DNA of 64,000 nucleotides, from assembly GCA_963811885.1 (NCBI GenBank), contig CAWETB010000008.1:62001-126000 (forward strand), in the 5' to 3' direction. A model generated the notes under the pieces. It was not told the DNA's origin and did not search any database. It saw only the letters and a list, made by a program, of their open reading frames with translations. Each line of letters opens with the position of its first letter. Position 1 is the stretch's first letter. The translations under genes were made by a program, and so were the position numbers. This DNA is from Gaiellasilicea sp963811885 (lineage in GTDB: Bacteria > Actinomycetota > Thermoleophilia > Gaiellales > Gaiellaceae). Of this stretch, positions 56,232 to 64,000 are shown piece after piece.

Positions 56232-56840
56232 CTAGCCTGAGCCGGTGAGCCAGCGGCGGCGCTCGGCCGCCATCCGGCCGAAGTCGTCCGGGCCGAGCAG
56301 GCCGCCGAGGCGGTCGGCGAAGGAGAGCAGGAGCGCGGCGCCGACGAAGATCCACGCCTCGGCGTCCGCGTCCCGGTCGGCGGGAACGCCGCCTGCCGCC
56401 TGCCCGCGCCGGACCGCCGCGGCGATGTAGTCGTGCACCTCTCGGAGCTGGCGCCGGAGGAACGCCTGGATCTCCTCGTCCCCGCCGGCCTCGTTCAGCG
56501 CCTGGATCCACAGCGTCACGGGCTTGATCCCGCCGGAGGCATGGAACTCGCGTGACGCCTGGCCGATCGCGGTGACCGCCTCGCGGTCGCCGAGCTCGTC
56601 GAGCTTCGCGTCGAGCGCGGCCCGGAAGGAGACCCAGGCCGCCTCGAGGCAGGCCAGGTAGAGCTCCCGCTTCGAGGCGAAATGGCGATAGAGGATCGGC
56701 TCGGAGATACCGGCCGCCCGGGCGATGCCCGCCGTCGTCGCGCCGCTGTAGCTGCCGGTCGCGAAGACCGGGAGCGCGGCGTCGACGATCGCCTGCCGGC
56801 GTTCCGCGGCCGGCAGGCGTGCCTGGCCGGTCGTGCTCAC
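56232..56840 (-). CDS. TetR-family transcriptional repressor
   Basis: 202 residues. HTH region RRQAIVDAALPVFATGSYSG, then AGIARAAGISEPILYRHFAS followed by KRELYLACLEAAW, the TetR_N signature. The C-terminal ligand domain is helical. Its GTG start overlaps the stop of the MFS gene (GTGA), so it is the second gene of that operon. It likely binds the tandem sites at 58277-58307. Confidence 0.92.
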   Translation of the reverse strand: MSTTGQARLPAAERRQAIVDAALPVFATGSYSGATTAGIARAAGISEPILYRHFASKRELYLACLEAAWVSFRAALDAKLDELGDREAVTAIGQASREFHASGGIKPVTLWIQALNEAGGDEEIQAFLRRQLREVHDYIAAAVRRGQAAGGVPADRDADAEAWIFVGAALLLSFADRLGGLLGPDDFGRMAAERRRWLTGSG

Positions 56841-58257
56841 GCTGCGAGCTCGACGGGCGCCGCGGCCTGCTCGGTCTCCTGGCGCACGAGTGCGAACGCG
56901 ACGATCGAGCCGACGAAGGCGAACACCGCCGCGACGATCAGCGCGCGCTCGAAGCCGGCCATGAACCCCTCGACGCCGGGACGCTTGGTCACCTGGTCGG
57001 CGACGATCGCCCCCATCAGCGCGATCCCGATCGAGCCGCCGACCTGACGCATCGCGTTCAGGACGGCCGAGCCGACGCCGGCCTTCTGCACCGGCACGGC
57101 GCGCGTCGCCGCCGCTGCGGTCGGCGTCATCGCCATCGCCATCCCGAACCCGCCGAGGATGAAGCCCGGCAGCAGGTTCCAGAAGCTGGAGGTGGCGCTC
57201 AGCTGCGAGAAGTAGAGCAGCTGGACGCCGAGCAGCACCATCCCGATCGTCATCAGCCAGCGCGAGCCGAACCGGTCCGACGTCTTCCCGGCGATCGGCG
57301 CGACCAGGATGATCAGCAGCGTCATCGGCAGGAACGCGGCGCCAGCCTGCACGGCGGAGTAGCCGAGGATGTTCTGCATGTAGAGCGAGACGAAGAAGAA
57401 GACACCGAACATCGGCGAGCGCGACGAGCAGCATCGTCACGTTCGCGCCCGTGTAGGTGCCGCTGCGGAAGAGGCTCAGGTCGAGCATCGGGAAGCGGCT
57501 ACGCCGCTCGATCATCACGAACGAGGCCAGCGCGACGACGGCGACGACGAACGAGCCGACGATCCGCGCGGACGTCCAGCCGTACGTGTTCGCCTCGATC
57601 AGGCCGTACGTGAGCGCGAAGAGCCCGAGCGCCGATGTGCCGAGGCCGGGCAGGTCGAGGCTCACGTGCGTCTCGTCCTTCGACTCCGTGATCAGCATGA
57701 GGCTGGCCGCGATTGCGACCACGCCGACCGGCACGTTGATGAAGAAGATCCAGTGCCAGCTCAGATGCTCGGTGAGCAGGCCGCCGACGAGAGGCCCGAT
57801 GGCGAGCGCGAGCGCCGAGACTCCCGCCCAGATGCCGATCGCGGCTCCGCGCTGCTTCGGCGGGAAGGTGGCGGAGATGATCGACAGCGTCGCGGGGTTC
57901 ATCAGCGCCGCGCCGGCGCCCTGCACGACACGCGCCACGATCAGCATCTCGCCGGTGTCCAGAGAGGCCGCACCAGAGCGACGCGAGCGTGAAGATCACG
58001 ATCCCGATCACGAAGATGAGGCGGCGGCCGAACGCGTCGGCGAGCTTGCCGCCGATCAGCATCAGCGCCGCGAACGTGAGGGCATAGCCGGCGACGATCC
58101 ACTGGAGCTGGGAGAGATCGGCTCCGAGATCCTCCTGGATCGCCGGCAGCGCGACGTTCACCACCGTGTTGTCGAGCATGATCATGAAGAGCCCGAAGGA
58201 GACGGCGGCGAGCGTCCACCACTTCCTCCGCTCCTCTGAAAAGATTGCGAGTGCCAT
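56837..58257 (-). CDS. MFS drug exporter, DHA2 (EmrB/QacA) type (two frame breaks)
   Basis: About 473 residues, fourteen membrane helices. MIMLDNTVVNVALPAIQEDL is the DHA2 motif D1, QWIVAGYALTFAALMLIGGK and DAFGRRLIFVIGIVIFTLAS follow. After the junction near 57965 comes RVVQGAGAALMNPATLSIIS, and after that near 57415 FGVFFFVSLYMQNILGYSAV. It exports hydrophobic compounds using the proton gradient. It shares an operon with its TetR regulator and is divergent from an acyl-CoA synthetase operon. Confidence 0.9.
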
Positions 58258-58276
58258 GAGAATCCCTTCGACCGAC

Positions 58277-58307
58277 GTTAGCGGGCACTAGGTTAGTGGT
58301 CGCTAAC
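58277..58307. promoter_or_regulatory. Tandem TetR operator between the efflux and acyl-CoA synthetase operons
   Basis: GTTAGCGGGCACTA (58277-58290) and GTTAGTGGTCGCTA (58292-58305) are two imperfect copies of a quasi-palindrome. The outer arms GTTAGCG and CGCTAAC also pair. The site covers the GTG used here as the start of the acyl-CoA synthetase (58296). Two TetR dimers side by side would shut both operons. Confidence 0.65.
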
Positions 58308-60190
58308 GCCGACGTCAAATTCGCCTGGAAGCCGTCCGCGGCGCAGCTCGAGGCGGCGAACGTGACGCGGCTGGCGCGAGCGCTCGGCTGCGAGGACTAC
58401 GCGGCGCTGCACCGGCGTCTCGGTCGAGGAGCCCGAGCGCTTCTGGCGCGCAGTCGCCGACGACCTCGAGCTCGACCTGGCGCGGCCCTGGGACGCCGTG
58501 CGCGACGACTCGCGCGGGATCGAGTGGACGACCTGGTTCGAGGGCGCGCGGCTGAACATCGCCCAGGCCTGCGTGCACGCGTGGGCGGAGCGAACGCCCG
58601 ACGCGGTCGCGGCCGTCTTCCGTACCGAGGACGGCGCCCGCGACGAGTGGACGTTCGCCGCGCTCTCCGAGCAGGTCGTGAAGCTCGCGGAGGCGCTCGT
58701 CGCGCTCGGCGTCGGCGCCGGCGACCGCGTCGCGATCTACATGCCGATGGCGCCGGAAGCCGCCGTCGCCTCGCACGCCTGCGCCCACATCGGGGCGATC
58801 CAGGTGCCGATCTTCTCCGGCTTCGCAGCGCCCGCCGTCGTGCAGCGGCTACAGGACTCGGGCGCGAAGGCCGTGATCACGGCCGACTACTCGCTGCGCC
58901 GCGGCGCCCGCGTGCCGATGCGGGAGACGATCGAGGAGGCGCTGCGCGAGTCGCCGACCGTCGAGCACGTCGTCGAGTGGTCGCGGGACGATCGAAGCTG
59001 GGACGTCGAGCTCGGTCCGGGCGAGCTGCCGCCGCTCGAGGTCGAGGCGGAGCATCCGTATCTGCTCGCGTACACGTCCGGGACGACGGGGCGCCCGAAG
59101 GGCGCACTGCACGTGCACGGCGGCTTCCTGCTCTCGATCGCCCGTGAGGCCGCCTACCAGGCCGACATTCGCGCCGGCGACCGCGTCCTCTTCGCAACCG
59201 ACATGGGCTGGATCATGGGGCCGTGGACGGTGGTCGGGGCCGGCGCCGTCGGCGCTGCCGTCGTCTACATGGAGGGCGCGCCCGACCGCCCCGACGACCG
59301 GCTCTGGCAGCTGATCGAGGACGAGCAGGTGACGATGCTCGGCGTCTCGCCCACGCTGATCCGAGCGCTGATCCCGAAGGGCGATGCCCCGGCAGGACCT
59401 GTCGTCGCTGCGCTCGATCACGACGACCGGCGAGCCGTGGAACGCGGGGCCGTACGACTGGCTCAACGAGCACGTCGCGGGCGGCGGCCGGATCCCGATC
59501 GTGAACATCTCGGGCGGCACCGAGGTGGGCGCCTGCTTCCTCTCCGTCGCACTGACCGAGCCGACGAAGCCCGTCTCGCTCGGCTTCCCCGCGCTCGGAC
59601 AGGCGATGGACGTCTACTCGCCCGAGGGCAAGCCGCTGCGCGGCGAGGTCGGCGAGCTCGTCTGCACGCGCGCGTGGCCGGGGATGACGCGTGGGATCTG
59701 GGGCGACGACGAGCGCTACCTCGAGACCTACTGGCGCCGGTTCCCCGGCGTCTGGACGCACGGGGACTGGGCGTCGGTCGACGAGGACGGCTACTGGTTC
59801 CTGCACGGCCGCTCCGACGACACGCTCAACATCGCCGGCAAGCGGATCGGCCCGGCCGAGCTCGAGTCGGCCGCGCTCGACCACCCTTCCGTCGCCGAGG
59901 CGGCGGCGATCGGCGTGCCGCACGAGGTCAAGGGCGAGACCGCCTGGATCTTCGTGGCGCTGAAGCCGGGCGCCGAGGAGGACGCCGACGGGATCAAGGC
60001 CGCCGTCGCGGCCGCGCTCGGCAAGGCGTTCGCACCGGAGCGGATCCTCTTCGTCTCGGCGCTGCCGAAGACGCGCTCGGCCAAGATCGTCCGCCGCGCC
60101 GTCCGCGCGAAGGCGCTCGGCGAGGATCCCGGCGACCTTTCGACCCTGGAGAACCCCGAGACCCTGGAGGAGATCGCCAATGCCGTCTAG
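58296..60190 (+). CDS. AMP-binding acyl-CoA (acetyl/acetoacetyl-CoA-like) synthetase (two frame breaks)
   Basis: About 630 residues. WTTWFEGARLNIAQACVHAW is the acetyl-CoA-synthetase-type start. The AMP-binding P-loop is LAYTSGTTGRPKGALHVHGG, then DMGWIMGPWTVVGAGAVGAA. After the junction near 59395 come NISGGTEVGACF, VWTHGDWASVDEDGYWFLHG and GRSDDTLNIAGKRIGPAELE, with the catalytic Lys region LPKTRSAKIVRRAVRAKALG. The other junction is near 58425. It activates a carboxylic acid to its CoA ester. The start lies inside the TetR site, so a downstream start or leaderless message is possible. Confidence 0.88.
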
Positions 60191-60923
60191 AGCACTGGTC
60201 ACCGGAGGCGGCCGCGGAATCGGCGCCGACATCGCGCGCGAGCTCGCCGGCGACGGCTGGCACGTCACCGTCACCGGCCGCACGCCGGAGCAGGTCGAGG
60301 CGGTCGCGGCCGAGATCGGCGGCACCGCCGTGGTCGGCGACGTCTCGCAGCGCGCGGACGTCGAGCGGATGGTCGCCGAGGCGGATCCCCTCGACCTGCT
60401 CGTGGCGAACGCCGGGATCGGGCTCCGCGAGGAGAACGCCTGGGAGGCCGACCTGGACGACTGGTGGCGCGTCTTCGAGACGAACGTGCTCGGCGTCCAC
60501 CTCTCGTGCAGCGCGGTGATTCCGGGAATGCTCGAGCGCGGCCGCGGGCGGATCGTGATCACGGGGAGCGGCGCCTCGTACCTGCCCGGTTCGAGCGCGA
60601 CCGCGTACACCGCGAGCAAGGCGGCCGCCTGCCGGTACGGCGAGACGCTGGCGAACGCGCTCAACGGCCGCATCCCCGTGTTCGTGATCAGCCCCGGGCT
60701 CGTGCGCACGGAGATGACGGCGGACTGGTTCTCCGACGACGCGCCGTGGACGCCGCCGGAGCTGGCGCCGGCGCTCGTGCATGCGCTCGCGTCCGGCCGC
60801 TTCGACGCACTCTCGGGCCGCTACATCCACGCCGAGCACGACCCGCTCGACGAGCTCGAACGGCGAGTCGACCGGATCCTGGCCGAGGATCTGAACGCGA
60901 TCCGGCTGCGACGCGAAGCCTGA
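60180..60923 (+). CDS. Short-chain dehydrogenase/reductase in the acyl-CoA synthetase operon
   Basis: 247 residues, intact. RALVTGGGRGIGADIARELA, LLVANAGIGLREENAWEADL, catalytic Ser in IVITGSGASYLPG and Tyr/Lys in SATAYTASKAAACRYGETLA. It ends with helical, charged residues. ATG at 60180 overlaps the preceding stop, and its TGA overlaps the ATG of the LanC-like gene. Probably oxidises or reduces a hydroxy- or keto-acyl product of the operon. Confidence 0.92.
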   Translation: MPSRALVTGGGRGIGADIARELAGDGWHVTVTGRTPEQVEAVAAEIGGTAVVGDVSQRADVERMVAEADPLDLLVANAGIGLREENAWEADLDDWWRVFETNVLGVHLSCSAVIPGMLERGRGRIVITGSGASYLPGSSATAYTASKAAACRYGETLANALNGRIPVFVISPGLVRTEMTADWFSDDAPWTPPELAPALVHALASGRFDALSGRYIHAEHDPLDELERRVDRILAEDLNAIRLRREA

Positions 60924-62095
60924 TGCTCTTCCGGCCCGAGGACTTCGAGCCGGTCACAGACGAGCGCTGGGAAGAGAGCCGCGTACGCGCCGCGATCGCG
61001 CGGATCGTCGCCGACGTGGACGACGCATACGGGCGGCAGCGCCTCTGGCCGGCTCCACCCGACACTCCGGTCGCGCCCGGCCGCCCCGAGCCGACCCTCT
61101 ATGCCGGCGCGCCCGGTGTCGTCTGGGCGCTCGACGCGCTGCAGCGGCGCGGGCACGCCGAGTCCGGACTCGACCTTCCGGAGGTCGCGCTCGCGGCGCT
61201 CGAGTCGTGGCGCGAGAGCCCGGTCGTCTTCCCCGGCATGGACCTACCCGAGCGGGACTCGTCACTGCTCTCGGGAGAGGCGGGCGTGCTCCTCGTTGCC
61301 TGGTCGCTGACGGAGCGGCCGGAGCTCGCCGACGACCTCTACGCGCGCGTCCGCGCCAATGCCCACGCGGACGAGCTCGACGAGCTGATGTGGGGGACGC
61401 CGGGGACGCTCCTGATCGCAGGCGAGCTCCGCACACGCACCGGCGAGGAGCGCTGGCGCGAGGCATGTCGCGAGAGCGCGGAGGCGCTGCTCGCGCGGCG
61501 CGACACGGACGGGCTCTGGACGCAGCGGCTGTTCAAGGACACGAGGTCCCTCGGACCCGTGCACGGCCTCGTCGGCAACGTCCATGCGCTCCGGACCACG
61601 CTCGACCGTGAGCGAGCCGAGCGGCTCGAGGCGGAGACGAACGAGGTGCTGTCGCGGCTGGCCGTCCGCGAGGACGGCCTCGCGAACTGGCCGCCGTCGG
61701 CGGGTGGACGGCATGGAGCACGCACCGCACGGGCGAGATCAGGCTCCAGTGGTGCCACGGCGCGCCGGGGATCGTCGCGACGACGGCTCCATACCTGGAC
61801 GAGGAGCTGGTCGTCGCCGGCGCGGAGCTGACGTGGCTGGCCGGAGCCCACCGCGAGCGAGAAGGGCGCCGGGATCTGCCACGGCACGGCAGGGAACGGC
61901 TATGCGCTCCTCGCCGCATTCGACCGCACCGGAGACGAGTTGTGGCTCGACCGCGCCCGTCGCTTCGCGGTGCACGCGCTCGCCCAGGCGGAGCGCGAGC
62001 CGCCGCTCTATGCGCTCTGGATGGGCGCGATCGGCGCCGCCGTCTTCGCGTCGGACTGCCTCGACGGGCGGTGCCGCTACCCGTTCCTCGGCTGA
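60923..62095 (+). CDS. LanC-like protein without a lanthipeptide cluster (frame breaks)
   Basis: About 390 residues. The LanC alpha-toroid motifs are present: PGVVWALDALQRRGHAESGL and SLLSGEAGVLLVAWSLTERP, LGPVHGLVGNVHALRTTLDR (catalytic His), then after junctions near 61703 and 61855 LQWCHGAPGIVATTAPYLDE and ICHGTAGNGYALLAAFDRTG, which supply the zinc ligands Cys, Cys and His. All key residues survive. It is translationally coupled to the SDR gene. No precursor peptide or LanB/LanM lies nearby, so it may act on glutathione-like or other thiol adducts, as eukaryotic LanCL does. Confidence 0.83.
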
Positions 62096-62765
62096 ATCCA
62101 GGTCTGCCGCGCTGACCGCGAGCGGCTCGCCGTCCGCCGCCGAGCAGCGCCGTGCCGGCGTACAGCTTGCGTCCGTCCTCGCCGAGCGGCCAGGCGACGA
62201 CGACGCACTGCTCGCCCTCCTCGGGCAGGCGGTGGATCTCAGCGGCCATGCGGCCGAGCACGACCTCGCCGCGGCCCGGCCCGCCGACCGCGTACGCGCC
62301 GGAGCAGTCGATCGCGGCCCAGACCACCTCGGGCGAGACCTCGTGCGCCACCCACGGCGCCGCGTGCAGGTCGCGTCCCGCCACGGCGCCGGGGTTGATG
62401 CAGAGGCCGTCGTCCGGCCGGACGCCGCAGGAGAAGCACTCGGAGAAGTTCTCGCCGGCGAAGCGGACGTGGTGGCGTGCCGCCTCCTCCGCCTCCGCGA
62501 ACGTGACGGCGGCCGGCACGTCCACGTCGGGCGCGCCCGGACGAGCCTCGGCGACCAGCGCCTCCCCGTCGAGGAGCAGGACGCGACCGTCCTCCTCGGC
62601 GACGGCCAGCGGCCGGTCGAGCGGCGGCGGCAGCCGCAGCGTCACCTCCGCCGGCCCGTCGACGAAGGCCGCGAGCAGCCCCGCCGTGTAGCCGCCGTTG
62701 CCGGAGTGAAGCGGGCCGCGGTAGCGACGCTCGATCGTGAGGGTGTTTTCGCCTGAGAGTCGCAA
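62077..62765 (-). CDS. Hotdog-fold acyl-CoA thioesterase family protein (end disturbed)
   Basis: About 228 residues from a TTG. LHSGNGGYTAGLLAAFVDGP, TLRLPPPLDRPLAVAEEDGR, FSECFSCGVRPDDGLCINPG and VWAAIDCSGAYAVGGPGRGE show the double-hotdog arrangement of actinobacterial thioesterase-like proteins. Frame changes near 62145 and 62115 separate it from the probable end QTWIQPRNG at 62077. It overlaps the convergent LanC-like gene by 19 bases. It may hydrolyse the CoA ester made by the neighbouring synthetase. Confidence 0.75.
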
Positions 62766-62783
62766 ACCGGTAGAATCGTCTCG

Positions 62784-64000
62784 ATGCGGCTTGCCCTCGC
62801 CCAGATCAACGCGGTCGTCGGCGACCTGGACGGCAACCGCGAGCGCATTCTCGCCGCTCTTGCCGAGGCGCGCGACGAAAGCGCCGACATCGTGCTGCTG
62901 CCCGAGCTCGCCGTCACCGGCTATCCGCCCGAGGACCTGCTCCTGCGGCCGGCGTTCGTCCGCGCGGCGGAGGAGTCGGCTGCGCGAGATCGCGGCGGCG
63001 ACGAACGGGTCTGACCGCGCTCGTCGGGACGCCGTGGTTCGACCGCGACCTCTTCAACGCCTGCGCCGTCTGCGTCGGACGGCGAGCTGAAGGCGCTCTA
63101 CCGCAAGCGCTTTCTCCCCAACTACGGCGTCTTCGACGAGGAGCGCTACTTCGCCTCGGGCACGGGAGCTGATCCTGCTCCGGCATCGGCGAGATCCTCG
63201 ATCGGCCCGACGATCTGCGAGGACATCTGGCAGCCCGGGCCGCCCGCCACCGATCTCGCGCTCGCCGGCGCGGAGCTGCTCGTCAACCTCTCCGCGTCCC
63301 CGTACCTCGTCGGCAAGGCCGAGGAGCCGCGAGGAGATGCTGGTCGACCCGGGCCCGCGACAACTCGGCCTACCTCGCCTTCTGCAACCTCGTCGGCGGC
63401 CAGGACGAGCTGCTCTTCGACGGGCACTCGGTCGTGCTCGACGACGAGGGCGAGGTGCTCGCACGCGCCCCCGGCTTCGAGGAGGCGCTGCTCGTCGTCG
63501 ACCTCGATCCGAGCGAGGCGATCGGGAGGCGGCTGCGCGACGTCCGCCGCCGCGCGCTCGCGCGCGAGCGCGAGGACGAGCGCGAGCCGGAGGTCGTCGA
63601 GCTCGGAGCGGCGCCGCGTCGACCGGAGCCCGCTCGGCGGCACGGTCGTGCCGTTCGAGCCAGAGCTCGAGCAGATGCGGAAGGCGCTCGTGCTGGCGCT
63701 GCGGGACTACGTCGGCAAGAACGGCTTCGGCGACGTCGTCCTCGGGCTCTCCGGCGGGATCGACTCGGCGCTCGTCGCCACGCTCGCGGTCGACGCGCTC
63801 GGGCCGGAGCGCGTCCACTGCGTCTCGATGCCGTCGCGCTACTCCTCCGAGGGCACGCAGACGGACGCGCAGCGCCTGGCCGCCAACCTCGGCTGCGACT
63901 TCCGCGAGATCCCGATCGAGGAGATGGTCGCCGCGTTCCACGGCGCGGGCGTGGGCACGACGGGGCTCGCCGCGGAGAACCTCCAGGCCCGGGTGCGCGG
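62784..64000 (+). CDS. nadE: Glutamine-dependent NAD+ synthetase (partial, many frame breaks)
   Basis: The N-terminal nitrilase domain starts MRLALAQINAVVGDLDGNRE and has the catalytic Glu in VLLPELAVTGYPPEDLLLRP, Lys in LYRKRFLPNYGVFDEERYF and Cys in TICEDIWQPG. The C-terminal ATP-pyrophosphatase domain has DVVLGLSGGIDSALVATLAV and VHCVSMPSRYSSEGTQTDAQ, then runs off the window. About eight frame changes occur between 62980 and 63620, the densest cluster here. It makes NAD+ from deamido-NAD+, glutamine and ATP. Confidence 0.9.

Noticed and set aside
60923..62095. A lantibiotic biosynthesis cluster
   Set aside because: No LanA-like precursor, LanB, LanM, protease or dedicated lantibiotic exporter is near the LanC-like gene.
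1..64000. Programmed -1/+1 frameshifting as the cause of the frame breaks
   Set aside because: The junctions lack slippery heptamers with downstream structure, occur in many unrelated genes, and often occur several times per gene.
1..64000. CRISPR arrays, prophage, IS elements, rRNA or tRNA genes
   Set aside because: I found no spaced direct repeats of CRISPR type, no transposase or phage proteins, and no tRNA T-loop with supporting stems.

Overview
This window is GC-rich, gene-dense bacterial DNA. The gene content points to an actinobacterium: DipZ, KorA/KorB, the heme A synthase type with an EFGNR motif, PAC2 and DUF4242 proteins, TolB/RTX hybrids and a sigma factor fused to an anti-sigma-like tail. 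The mix looks most like the class Thermoleophilia (Gaiellales/Solirubrobacterales), but that is inference from gene content, not a database match. I see no rRNA, tRNA, CRISPR array, transposase or phage gene.

Layout. 1-5.2 kb: haloalkane dehalogenase, then a divergent MMPL exporter / MarR-MFS efflux locus. 5.2-8.4 kb: a small exported protein, an OmpR-type two-component pair and an RTX-repeat exported protein, with matching direct repeats in front of the first and last gene. 8.5-15.4 kb: two related small proteins flanking a formyltransferase, a sigma/anti-sigma fusion, a nucleotidyltransferase with a truncated AAA+ protein, mscL and a TolB/RTX protein. 15.5-24.4 kb: a class III nucleotide cyclase, a NarL-type two-component system, glutamate decarboxylase and small membrane or exported proteins. 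24.4-30.9 kb: a 2-oxoacid:ferredoxin oxidoreductase operon (korA, small protein, korB) and a second OmpR-type system divergent from a PepSY protein. 30.9-39.8 kb: a GspE-N coiled-coil protein, O-antigen-ligase-like and methyltransferase genes, an AlkA-like glycosylase, a cNMP-binding protein, an acetyltransferase, proC and pgl. 39.9-51.3 kb: an unusual helicase, dipZ, a large LuxR-type ATPase regulator, aldo/keto reductase, eda, PAC2 and ctaA. 51.3-64 kb: selD, an XRE-TPR regulator with a 33-residue peptide gene, a TetR/MFS locus divergent from acyl-CoA synthetase-SDR-LanC, a thioesterase and the start of nadE.

Data quality matters for every reading of this window. About half of the roughly 70 genes are interrupted by one or more frame changes while the protein continues cleanly in another frame. 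In 14 of 15 genes with a single junction the total length is 3n+1, which means one extra base. I therefore treat these as consensus insertion errors, not pseudogenes, and annotate each gene across its junctions.

The most interesting locus is 54298-56163. An XRE-type regulator with a TPR-like C-terminal region is followed 19 bases later by a strongly SD-preceded 33-residue peptide with an N-terminal hydrophobic segment. A long palindrome lies upstream and overlaps the -35 box of a divergent promoter, which drives an apparent ~180-nt RNA ending in a strong intrinsic terminator. This is the layout of a peptide-regulator (RRNPP-like) switch, known mainly from Bacillota.
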